A stretch of DNA of 64,000 nt from the NCBI GenBank assembly GCA_032716605.1, contig CM064552.1, positions 3,051,644-3,115,643 on the forward strand, written 5' to 3'. Each line of letters starts with the position of its first letter. The stretch's first letter is position 1. This document shows, piece after piece, positions 55,256 through 64,000 of this stretch. The DNA comes from Paralithodes platypus. Its lineage: Eukaryota > Arthropoda > Malacostraca > Decapoda > Lithodidae. Both the position numbers and the translations under genes were made by a program. Below the pieces are notes generated by a model. It did no database searches, had not been told where the DNA came from, and was given only the letters and a program-made list of their open reading frames with translations.

Positions 55256-55671
55256 ACTAGGCTAGCCTACATCCATCCCCAATAATTTAGGCTAGGCTAG
55301 GCTAGGCCTAGGATAGGCTAGAGCATGGAGAAAAAAAAATCGGAATTGTTCAATTTAGGAATAACACCCTAAACTGAGTCAACTGTGTGATGGTTACCCT
55401 ACTTTGGTTATCCAACATTGGCTGCATGATTGGCATTATAGGCCAGGCTACATCCATGCAGCATTGCATCATAGGCTGTGGCATTCGGCCTAGGTAACAA
55501 GACTACCTGTTAATTTAATCTAGCCTACGGTAACGCTGTAAACAAACAACAAATATCATTTTAGATAGTGATGGGGTCTTACAACTAAATTAGTCAAAAA
55601 ACATATCAATCCTCACCTAAATGCATCCATAATTAGATAATATTAGAGGAAATACACAGCCCTTTCCCCCT
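55256..55671. other. TAGGC-rich DNA, no gene
   Basis: GCTAGGCTAGGCTAGGCCTA simple-like repeats at 55290-55325, otherwise unassigned. Confidence 0.5.
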
Positions 55672-57681
55672 TCTTCTTCTTCTTCTTCTTCTTCTTTTGA
55701 ACCCGCCCGCAGACCGTGCAGATCCACAGGGCTGACCTTTGTATCGGTACTGGCTCAGAAACGTTAGTAGGAGGGAAAGTTTAGAGTAGAAGGATAGTTT
55801 AAGAGACAGTTTTTGTTTTGTTTGTATAAACCCCCCCCCCTCACTTCCTCCCCCCTCCCCCTCACCTCCGCTCCCCCCCCCCCCCTCACTCATTTCTCTT
55901 CCTCCACATTTTCTCCAATATCCTCTTCATCATCTCCATGTCTTGTGTTTCCATCTCCTGTGTTAACCCCAATAGCGCCCCCACCCCTCTATCTTCCCTC
56001 TGCTTAATCTCCTCCCACCCCCTCTCCCCAACTCTATTCCTCATGTACCTCTCCATCTCCTCTCTCTCCCCATTATATCTTGTACATTCGGTTACTATGT
56101 GTTCTACATCCTCCACTATTGGATCCCCTCCCATTTCACATTGACTGCAGTGCGGTCCCACTCCATTCCATCTCCTTGTTCTCTCATTCGTTTCTAGCGA
56201 TCCTGTTCTTGCTTTAAATAGGAGTTTCGATCCCCATCCCCCATCATAGTAGTTCTCTAGCTGGTTTTTCCTTCTCTCTATAATATGCCAGCGTGGCTTT
56301 ATTTTCTACCCCCTCCCTCCATCTTCTTCTCCCCTCCTCCTTTATCCCCTTCTCTATCTCTCTGACACATCCCCTCCCATTCTCTAGTATGACCCACTCC
56401 CCTCTCTCATTTCTTTTTCTAAATTCCCCCCCCCCACCCGGTCCTGTTTTATATTTATCCCCCCCAATCTTTTTTTGCACTCTCTGTTCCATTTACTTTG
56501 CTCGCTCGCCCATCTGTATACCTTCCCCGGCCACCTATCTTCCTCCATCCCCTCTAGTCTCTCTTTGTACTTCCCTTTCGCTTTCCCAATCCTTTCCTCA
56601 AACGTACTCCACCCCATCTCCCCTCGGATTGCTTCTTGAGCTACGTATTTATTTGCCCCCAATCCTGTCCTCCCGATTTTATTCTGTATCGTTTCTAATT
56701 TCTTCGTTTCCGCCTCTTTTGTTTCTACCGCCTCTAAGCCGTACATTATTGCAGGTACTCCCAATCCTTTCCACAGCCCTCGCACTATTTCATAGCTATT
56801 CGCTCTTAGCCTTGTCGCGCTCCATAGTCTTCCATTCCATTGTTGCATTTGTCCCACCTTTTCACTTTTCGCCTTCTCAAACCCTTTCTCCGTGATCGTT
56901 ACCCCCAGATATTTATACTCCCTTGTCTTCTTCATTCTGTTTCCTTCCAGTGTCCATTCCTCTTCTTCTTGAAGCTCTCCATTCATTTTCATCACCTGGC
57001 TCTTTTCTTTACTAAATCTTACTTCAAGTTCCTCCCCGAATCTCGTTGCTTCCTCTAGTAGTCTCTGCAACCCTCCTCCCGTTTCTGCCATCAGAACTAC
57101 GTCGTCAGCAAACAGCAGTACCCCCAGTCTTTCTTTGTTTATCTGAATCCCCTCCCCAACTCTTTTCATCCTCTGTGTCATTTCTTCCATATATAACGCA
57201 AATAATAACGGCGATAATACGCACCCCTGCCTTACCCCCCTCTTGCTTTCTACCCATCCCGTTTCTATATTTCCTAGCGCGTACTTCGCTTTTGTTCCTT
57301 GGTACATCGATGTTATGATGTTTATATACTTTTCTGGTATTCCACTCCTTGCCATTATTTTCCATAGCAGTTCCCTGTTTACTCTATCATAGGCTTTTTC
57401 TATATCCAGGAATGCACAGTAACCTATTTTTTTCTCTCTTTTCATTTTCCCCATCACTTCGCTCAGTATATAGATATTATCTGTCCCCCTCCTATCTCTT
57501 CTGAACCCATTCTGCTCATCACTTATTAGCCCGTTTCCCTCTATGGCTCTATTCATCCTTTCCTTCAATATCCCGCAGAAGAGTTTCCCTATTGTGTTTG
57601 TCACTGTCACTGGCCTGTAGCTTTTCATTTCCTTCTTACTCTTGTACCCTCCCTTGTGCAATAGTGTTACTCCGGCCAGTA
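55672..57681 (-). mobile_element. LINE AA, 5'-truncated with (GAA)n tail
   Basis: The element runs from a 5' truncation near 57681 to the (GAA)n tail (TTC run on the plus strand, 55672-55696). It contains the RT frame 56384-57661 and the C-terminal zinc-motif frame 55886-56161. Nothing related to it is seen elsewhere in the window. Confidence 0.75.
55886..57661 (-). pseudogene. LINE AA reverse transcriptase and C-terminal zinc motif
   Basis: 56384-57661: EMKSYRPVTVTNTIGKLFC, NGFRRDRRGTDNIYILSEVM, FLDIEKAYDRVNRELLWKIM, GVRQGCVLSPLLFALYMEEM, LLFADDVVLMAETGGGLQRL (catalytic pair intact) and EYKYLGVTITEKGFEK. A frameshift near 56430 moves into frame 56244-56492 (KRNERGEWVILENGRG), and another shift leads to 55886-56161 with HCSQCEMGG...EHIVTECTRY, a CxxC...HxxxxC zinc pattern. 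All RT catalytic residues survive; only a few frame breaks separate it from an intact C-terminal half. Clade not assigned. Confidence 0.82.
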
Positions 57682-58935
57682 TCCCGCGTTAAAGGGCTCG
57701 ATGCAGTCTCGTAACTCGTGGTGATGGGATCACCTTTGTACCGGCTCCTGACTTGCTACTGTTTTTGTTGTATGGTTGTAAAACGTTCAAACCACAGAGT
57801 ATAAATAGATTCAAACCTTGTAGGTTACTACTTTATAATGGTAGATTATCAGGTAGAGTCAAGGGTTTCTTATACTTAACATTATTAGTTCCTAAGTCTA
57901 AACTCCACTGCATTTATTTATAATGTGTAGGCTAGATAAGGTAAACATATCGAGGTTATAATAACATCTAGATTACGGTAAGGTTGAATTAATATCGGCC
58001 AATAAAACAATTTAATTCAACCTCACCTCCATATTGAGCATTACAGTCTTCGTCTATCTGTTGCCAGATGCCTTAATCCACGAGAGGGCGGCCACAAAAA
58101 TCAAATAAATCACCTCCATGCTCCTCCTCCCAGCTAACACCACTTTCACTCATGTACCTCTCAACTCCATTCCTCTATCTCACTCTCATTCTGCTTCTCC
58201 CTCTCCCTTCCACCTTATTTCCATCCATACATTATCCTAATCATAATTGTCTCCTTCTCTAGGCCTATAGACCTAACACTCCACACACACACACACAAGT
58301 TCTCAAGTAACTCATTTCCACCTCTCTCACTCTTGATATAGGACTCTCCAACAATATCCATACTTGAGCTTACTGAAGCTTATTTATTTAGTTTTAGAAG
58401 CTGATGCCTCAGACGTGTACTGTGGCAGTCCACCCGCTGCTCCTGCATCTTGTGTCCCTCCTTTGAAGATCCACTTGGTTGAGAATTATTTTGACACCCC
58501 TCTTCTCTGCTCCATGTAGCCTAATACCGGTGGTTCATTCGGCAATTCCAACTTCCTCAGGAACTTGTTTTGTCTCCATTTAAACTTACTTGTTCAATAG
58601 TAGATGATTTCTCACAAACATAGGCATATATTGGAAGACTATTTCTTTTTGCATATCCTAGAGCCTTTGTTTGAGAAGCTGGCCGATGTTATAATGTCTT
58701 GAGCTGTGCTTGATTGGGAGGGGCGGGCCACTTGGCTGCATTTTCACCAAGTTCTCATGTATGAGGTACATCGTCATAATCCTCAAAGGGTTATCAAGTA
58801 AGTATTTCCCTGTTGTGAGAAGTTTCTCGTGTGAACTATTCGAGATAAAATATTTCTCACAACTTCTGTATTTATGAAACATGCACCATGCTATACCGTA
58901 TTCCAAAAAAAATAGTTGGCCAAAACTCTTTAACA
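57682..58935. other. No gene recognised
   Basis: 1.25 kb of AT-rich DNA. A 92-codon minus frame at 58658-58936 contains YLIHENLVKMQPSGPPLPIK; I do not recognise it and see no supporting context. Confidence 0.45.
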
Positions 58936-59534
58936 TTAACCTCTATAATTCACAAACGACTAGAGTAATCGAGCTAACATTTTTACCATTTGGGAAGTCA
59001 GTTAGATAATAGGTGGACATTTACAGCCCATTTACTCTAGCCCCTTTTGAGTTAAAGAGGTTGGGGTTCACGATGTCTGTACTACTATGGAACAGGGTAT
59101 ATAGGACAGCTGGTGCGAGTTGGGGTTCACGATGTCTGTACTACTATGGAACAGGGTATATAGGACAGCTGGTGCGAGTTGGGGTTCACGATGTCTGTAC
59201 TACTATGGAACAGGGTATATAGGACAGCTGGTGCGAGTTCTTCTTTTTCTTGGGGGATTAAGGGGATTTTTTTTAGTTTAGGCATACTCCCTAGACCTCC
59301 ACCAATCTTAAAAAAATACAAATGTTCTGGCTGAAGGCCGGTTCCTCCAAACTTACAGGCTCGCTATCGCTCGCCAGGAAATAATCGACACCTAAATGAA
59401 ACGAAGGGTCTTAAAATTGACAGAAATGGGGCAACAGGTCTTAAAATTGACAAAATATAAAGGGGCAATCGTCTTATCATCTCAAACTAATGGGTCTAAA
59501 CATAAGCAAGATGGGGTCCAGAAAAAACACACCC
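58936..59534. repeat. Repeat M copy with a 59-bp unit triplicated
   Basis: 58940-59060 matches repeat M (ACTAGAGTAATCGAGCTAAC). Three exact tandem copies of a 59-bp unit follow (59063-59121, 59122-59180, 59181-59239; each starts GGGGTTCACGATGTCTGTAC), then the M 3' block ACACCTAAATGAAACGAAGG. Confidence 0.75.
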
Positions 59535-60182
59535 TTAACCTGACAAGCGCGATATAGATGTAGGTGCTAGGGTAGTTATTTGTGCATTTCTAGCCCTGGA
59601 TTCTGACAGAATTCGTTATATTTACAATATAAACCATTATTTGTTTTCGGTATGCTTTTATTTTACATATATGATGTATATATGAACCTTCAAGAGTGCT
59701 AAAATAAGTGGGAAAAGCATTTGGGTGGTGAAAAACGAAGATATTGGCCACCCGGTCATAATCTCAGGCGAGAGAGAGAGACATGCAGCCTTCCCCTCTC
59801 GCTGTCTGGGAGTCAACTGAGGAGAGCGGGGCGGTGTGTGCCGGTGTCTGGGTGTTGCATAACGATCTTTTATGCAACCCACTTGTGCTACATTATCGCG
59901 GGAGAGAAAAATAACCGATAAATGATGATAATAAGAGGAAAAATAGGTGATAATTGAGGAGGGGAGGGAGGGGGGAATAAGGTGGGGAAGGAGGGGAGGG
60001 GGGTGGGTGAGATTTACATGGATGAGTACTGGAGGGGAATTATCTCACCTAGAGACAAATTCCTTTGTTTTGATAGGCCCTTTTTTTTTATGGAAGGCTT
60101 TTTTTATGGTCCTGCTTCCGTGAGGCCTATCGCGTTCCCTATAGGAAGCCTTCCGTGAGGCCTATCGCGCTTGCCGGGTTAA
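59535..60182. mobile_element. TTAA-type MITE E2
   Basis: TTAA at 59535-59538 and 60179-60182. Termini and interior are nearly identical to E1 (16762-17408), in the same orientation. Non-coding. Confidence 0.88.
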
Positions 60183-60328
60183 GTGAAAATCTCGGCGGGT
60201 AGCTGGTATAAGTTATGAGTTCCCGTGGGATTGTTGATAAATGGAACACACTTTGTTTATGTCTCACTATAGTCTGGTCACGAGAACAAGGATGTGACAC
60301 TGATACGTTGGTCAGCGCCTTTTCCTCC

Positions 60329-60497
60329 TTAACCCCTTCTGTACCAGTGACGTATTTATAATTTAATTTAGCTATATGTATACGATTGTGTACAGTTTAA
60401 GAAGGATCTGTGGTAGTAAAGAGGCTTAAGTGAGATACTTCGAAGGCTGTTAATTACTGGAGGCCCTTTTTAAGATGAATATAGTAGTTTAATTATA
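60329..60497. mobile_element. TTAA-type MITE K3, truncated by LINE BB
   Basis: TTAA at 60329-60332 followed by CCCCTTCTGTACCAGTGAC, then the K interior (AAGTGAGATACTTCGAAGGC). The right end is missing, and the sequence passes into the start of LINE BB. Confidence 0.65.
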
Positions 60498-60714
60498 GAA
60501 GAAGAAGAAGAGAGGTACCTTGGGTAAACTGCTGCTCCAAGTTATCAACATATATACCCTATGTCAACACTACACAGAGCAAACAACGTATATAACTCCA
60601 CAATGAATGCACAGAGAATGTGGTGGAACATATACAGTGTTAGTGAATAGTCCATAAGTGAGTGAAAAGTGAAGTGGAATATCTGCCCCCCTGGTCATCT
60701 GGGTATCAAACAAG
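60498..60714 (+). promoter_or_regulatory. Putative 5' UTR of LINE BB
   Basis: Starts at about GAAGAAGAAGAAGAGAGG, where similarity to MITE K ends. Non-LTR elements carry internal promoters in this position; none is proven here. Confidence 0.4.
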
Positions 60715-61143
60715 ATGGCGGGGCGAGGTGGGACAATCTCAACCCAGGGACGAAATAGTGATGGCCTTGAAATCAACGAACTGTTATGCTTTATATCAAA
60801 TAAAATAGATAGTCTACCTACAGACAGTATTGTGCAGCTGTGTGTGCCCTTTTATGATGAAGATAAAATTGTGGCAGCCAAGAACAGAGTGTTCGATCTT
60901 ATTGGTACCAGTGAAGATAACAATTATCGAAATATTAAACGAGTTGGTGCAAACAAAAGTGCTGAGAACATTAAAGACATTATTAAATTGCTACAAGAGA
61001 GTAAGGCTGTGGGCTTACCCACTTTCGTGGCCATGGACCTAAAGGACCTACCACCTATACAATTTGATAGGATAGATGTGTCAGTGCTACTTAGTGAAAT
61101 GATACTGAAATCAAGAACACCCAAATGGAAGTTAAATTACTGA
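60715..61143 (+). CDS. LINE BB ORF1, N-terminal frame
   Basis: 142 codons from an ATG in good context (AAGATGG). It encodes a helical-looking acidic/basic domain: LEINELLCFISNKIDSLPTD, IVQLCVPFYDEDKIVAAKNR, DIIKLLQESKAVGLPTFVAM. It ends at TGA 61141-61143, overlapping the start of the next frame by 19 nt. ORF1 proteins of CR1/L2-group LINEs bind RNA. A frame change here may be a disabling indel or a programmed shift. Confidence 0.7.
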   Translation: MAGRGGTISTQGRNSDGLEINELLCFISNKIDSLPTDSIVQLCVPFYDEDKIVAAKNRVFDLIGTSEDNNYRNIKRVGANKSAENIKDIIKLLQESKAVGLPTFVAMDLKDLPPIQFDRIDVSVLLSEMILKSRTPKWKLNY

Positions 61144-62339
61144 GAGAGTGTACCACAGGTCAAAAAGAAACCATAGTGGACATAAACAGTGTGGTTTCAA
61201 ATGTAGCTGACAGAGTGAATAAGTTAGAAAATAACTCTACTAACGCTCCACCTCAACCACAGGCACAAGTGACACAACAACAGCAGCAGCATCTAGAACA
61301 ACAGCATCAACAACAACAACCACCCCTAGGCCTACAACACCATCCCCAGCAACAGCAGGCTGAACTACAACAGCAACAGCTGCAACAACTCCAAACACAA
61401 CAGCCCCAGCAACAACAGCGACCCATACAACAACAGCATCAACAGCAACAACAACAACAGCAGCAACAACCACAACAGCAGCAACAACCACAACAGCAGC
61501 AGCACCAGCAGGTGCAACAGCAACAACAGCAGGAGCAGCAGCAACAGCAGCAACAACAGCAGGTGCAGCAGCAACAACAGCAGCAGGTGCAGCAGCAACA
61601 ACAGCAGCAGGTGCAGCAGCAACAACAGCAGGTGCAGCAGCAGCAACAGCATCAACAAAAACAACAACACCAGCGACAACTACAACATTCCAAACTAACC
61701 CAGCAGCAGCATTCATATCAAAGGCAACACCAGGTGTGGCAGCAGCAGCGACCACAACAGCAACAACACCGAACACAACAGCAATCTTTATCGTCGGCAA
61801 CGAGAGAAGATAATACAGTGCCAGCTACACCATCCTCAAATTTACCTACACAAACTGAACCAAATGAAGGAGCTAATGCAAGGGAAAACCCATGGACTAT
61901 GGTCAAATGGGTGAATGGCAAGCCTCGCTACTCTAGGGAAGGCGAGCAGGTTCACCCTAGACCGAGAAACCAGCCAGGAATTAAAGGTAGGGTCAAGGAT
62001 ACTGGCCTCAATACCATCAAAAGGCCCCGACTAGCTAGGGTGTTTGCCACAGGATTCAACCCTAGTGTTACTGCTGAGAATCTCAAGACATACTTGGCTG
62101 ATAATCTACTTATAAATATAGAGGTAAGACAGCTGACCACCCTCTCCAGGTCCACTACCTGTGCCTCCTTTTGTATAACTAGCGAATGTCCAGATCCAGA
62201 TGTTTTCATGAATCCTGACCTGTGGCCAGAAGATGCATATGTCAACTGGTACAGAGAACCAAGACAATATCCCAATGAGGACAGTGCAGAGGCTTCTGGG
62301 ACTTGGAGGCATCGCACACCACTATCCAACTCGCAGTAA
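61125..62339 (+). CDS. LINE BB ORF1, poly-Gln and C-terminal frame
   Basis: 404 codons. Residues ~1-40 have a possible coiled coil (SVVSNVADRVNKLENN). Residues ~45-225 are dominated by Gln with Leu/His/Pro (61260-61790). After ENPWTMVKWVNGKPRYSREG comes a domain with RLARVFATGFNPSVTAENLK and TTCASFCI, suggestive of an RRM-like fold found in some LINE ORF1 proteins (inference). The stop TAA is at 62337-62339. The Gln tract makes long antisense open frames (61240-61800, 61365-61679) that are artefacts. Confidence 0.7.
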   Translation: MEVKLLRECTTGQKETIVDINSVVSNVADRVNKLENNSTNAPPQPQAQVTQQQQQHLEQQHQQQQPPLGLQHHPQQQQAELQQQQLQQLQTQQPQQQQRPIQQQHQQQQQQQQQQPQQQQQPQQQQHQQVQQQQQQEQQQQQQQQQVQQQQQQQVQQQQQQQVQQQQQQVQQQQQHQQKQQHQRQLQHSKLTQQQHSYQRQHQVWQQQRPQQQQHRTQQQSLSSATREDNTVPATPSSNLPTQTEPNEGANARENPWTMVKWVNGKPRYSREGEQVHPRPRNQPGIKGRVKDTGLNTIKRPRLARVFATGFNPSVTAENLKTYLADNLLINIEVRQLTTLSRSTTCASFCITSECPDPDVFMNPDLWPEDAYVNWYREPRQYPNEDSAEASGTWRHRTPLSNSQ

Positions 62340-64000
62340 TGGAGGGGATACCAACAACAGCAGCAAGTATAAAAGTAACTTCATACAATTGCAGAGGACT
62401 CCCCAAAACAAAGAGGAATCTCCTGTTGCGACCTGACATCGTATCTACATTAAGGACCAGTGACATAGTCTGCCTTCAGGAAACCTGGTACACAAAACAG
62501 GACTTAGGTAATTTGAACATATTAGATAAAGATTTCCATGGGTACGGGGTCTCCACTACGGACACACGTGATGGTATTGTGGCAGGTCACCCCCCAGGGG
62601 GAGTTGCAATAATGTGGAGATCGTGCCTAGATAGTGTAATTAAAACCATTGAGACAAATTTAAGCTGGTGTGCGGGAATACAGCTGGAAGTGGGACACAG
62701 AAAATTTGCAATATTTTGTGTTTACTTACCGTATCAGTGTGCAGAAAATGAAGAACTTTATTTGGAAAAGTTAGGGGAGCTTGGTGGCCTAATTTCTGAA
62801 TTAGAGATAACGTGTTACTCAGTGGTAGGTGATTGGAATGCTACCCCTCACGAGTTGGGTGGTTCCATGTTTGCTAAACATATGTTAAGGTTTTGTGAGG
62901 AGCAAGGTTTAATTTTGTCCTCCAAAAACCTGCTTCCAGAAAATAGCTATACATATGTTAGTGAAGCATGGGAGACCAGGTCGTGGCTTGATCATGCAAT
63001 CTCTAGCTCTGACTTTCATGACTCTATCTCAGAAATGGCCATAAGATACGACATTACGGATGACGACCACATACCTATAGAATTAACAATCCAAATTAAT
63101 AAAGCACCGGAAATAACAGAAACTAGCAATAGCATCAAGGCAAAAGTTCCATGGAATGTAATCTCAAATGAAGAGTGCCAAATGTACTGTGATAAAACCA
63201 AGGACTTATTAAATAGGGTGCAATATGATGGTAATGGTGTAGCACAATGCAGGGATCCAAAATGTAGTGATGCACAACACAGAAAGGACATTATTAAATT
63301 TTACAATAGTATAATAGATTCTTTATCAAAAGCGGGGGAAAGTATTTTTAATAGCCGTAAATATAAGTCCTCATTCAATAAGCCAGGTTGGCAAGACTAT
63401 GTGGCTGACCTGTATCAGGCCTCCAGAGATGCTAGGTCTCATTGGCTTGAAGTAGGTCAGCCTAGACAGGGGCCTATATTTGAACTTCACAAAAGAGCAA
63501 AGGCTAGGACCAAATATGCCATTAGATTTATTAAGCAAAATGAAAACCAATTAAGGAAGGAAGCCCTTGCAAAGAGTCTGGCAGAAAAGGATACTAACTG
63601 TTTTTGGAAGGACATCAGATCCATGCAAAATTGTAACACACCATTACCTGTCAGTGTTGAGGGGGTTACGGGTGAAGAGAACATTGCTGACTTATGGAAA
63701 ACTCATTTTAAGGAACTACTTAACAGTGTAAACCAAAGGTCTACTAATGGTGCAATTCAATATGTGAAAGATAGTAATTATGAAGACATTAAAGTGACTG
63801 AAAGTGATCTTGAGAATGCCATAAGAAAACTTAACCTAAATAAAGCTTGTGGGCTGGATGGTATATATGCAGAACATCTTAAATATGCAGATAAGTTGTT
63901 AATAGATAAACTTAGTTCTTGCATCACCAGTCTATTTACGCATGGTGTCCTGCCGGAGTCTATGATATCCGTAATACTTGTTCCTGTCATTAAAGATAAA
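62339..64000 (+). CDS. LINE BB ORF2: APE endonuclease and start of reverse transcriptase (runs off window)
   Basis: 554 codons in view without a stop. ATG 62339-62341 overlaps the ORF1 stop as TAATG. Endonuclease: SYNCRG (N17), LQETW (E48), PPGGVAIMW, VYLPY (129-132), VGDWNATP (D165, N167), SWLDHAIS (D218) and DDDHIPIEL (H244); all core APE motifs are present. RT fingers: LNKACGLDGIYAEHLKYADK and VILVPVIKDK at the edge. The protein nicks DNA and copies the element's RNA there. It looks intact as far as seen, the best candidate for a recently active element in the window. CR1/L2-group assignment is inference. Confidence 0.88.
   Translation, partial: MEGIPTTAASIKVTSYNCRGLPKTKRNLLLRPDIVSTLRTSDIVCLQETWYTKQDLGNLNILDKDFHGYGVSTTDTRDGIVAGHPPGGVAIMWRSCLDSVIKTIETNLSWCAGIQLEVGHRKFAIFCVYLPYQCAENEELYLEKLGELGGLISELEITCYSVVGDWNATPHELGGSMFAKHMLRFCEEQGLILSSKNLLPENSYTYVSEAWETRSWLDHAISSSDFHDSISEMAIRYDITDDDHIPIELTIQINKAPEITETSNSIKAKVPWNVISNEECQMYCDKTKDLLNRVQYDGNGVAQCRDPKCSDAQHRKDIIKFYNSIIDSLSKAGESIFNSRKYKSSFNKPGWQDYVADLYQASRDARSHWLEVGQPRQGPIFELHKRAKARTKYAIRFIKQNENQLRKEALAKSLAEKDTNCFWKDIRSMQNCNTPLPVSVEGVTGEENIADLWKTHFKELLNSVNQRSTNGAIQYVKDSNYEDIKVTESDLENAIRKLNLNKACGLDGIYAEHLKYADKLLIDKLSSCITSLFTHGVLPESMISVILVPVIKDK

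Noticed and set aside
58658..58936. 92-codon minus-strand frame with YLIHENLVKMQPSGPPLPIK
   Set aside because: No recognised domain, no splice-consistent neighbours, AT-rich context. Left unannotated as a gene.
61240..61800. Minus-strand Ala/Val-rich and Leu-rich open frames
   Set aside because: Antisense shadows of the CAG/CAA tract in LINE BB ORF1.

Overview
This is a eukaryotic nuclear window: a single host gene with canonical GT/AG introns, buried in nested transposable elements (TEs). Arthropod-type TTAGG/CCTAA telomere-like runs (near 7858-7888), long (GA)n and (AT)n microsatellites, TAGGCCTA-rich DNA and the mix of non-LTR retrotransposons suggest an arthropod, probably a decapod crustacean. 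That assignment is inference. There is no prokaryotic gene, rRNA gene, CRISPR array or plausible functional tRNA gene.

The only host gene I recognise is COQ2, the mitochondrial 4-hydroxybenzoate polyprenyltransferase of ubiquinone synthesis, on the minus strand. I reconstruct five coding exons: 45876-44749, 44192-44045, 38931-38738, 34483-34295 and 18720-18604. They share one consistent reading frame (1776 nt, 591 codons plus stop), every junction has AG/GT signals, and both Asp-rich UbiA motifs are present. The introns are about 0.56, 5.1, 4.3 and 15.6 kb. Most of the window is therefore COQ2 introns filled with TEs.

1-18 kb, downstream of COQ2: TTAA-flanked MITEs (families A, C/D, E, F, W), (AAC)-tailed SINEs (family H) with clear target-site duplications (TSDs), a LINE (R1) split by a 2.5-kb terminal-inverted-repeat (TIR) element (V) with iterated subterminal motifs, an L2-like LINE (DD), a 0.7-kb element with ~110-bp TIRs, and a CR1-like LINE (CC) cut by a TTAA element that itself carries another TTAA element.

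18.6-34.3 kb, COQ2 intron 4: a TTAA element, inverted copies of repeat N, LINE families X and Y interrupted by two pogo-like foldback elements and a hAT-like element, a SINE H copy, a 214-bp (GA)n tract and several MITEs.

34.3-48 kb: COQ2 exons 1-4 separated by LINE L (copies L1 and L3), LINE Z (an RT with an inserted zinc finger) and Z 3' copies inserted in inverted orientation. Copy L2 lies just upstream of exon 1.

48-64 kb: a tRNA-type SINE, LINE Y2 with an inverted-dimer SINE inside it, LINE AB split by a TTAA MITE, LINE AA with a (GAA)n tail, a second copy of MITE E, and at the right edge the 5' part of LINE BB. BB has a poly-Gln ORF1 and an ORF2 joined by a TAATG stop/start overlap, and ORF2 runs off the window.

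How the parts interact: LINE L shares its 3' end with SINE H, and LINE X shares its 3' end with repeat N, so each LINE probably mobilises its SINE. Repeated nesting gives relative insertion ages and several natural empty-site comparisons.
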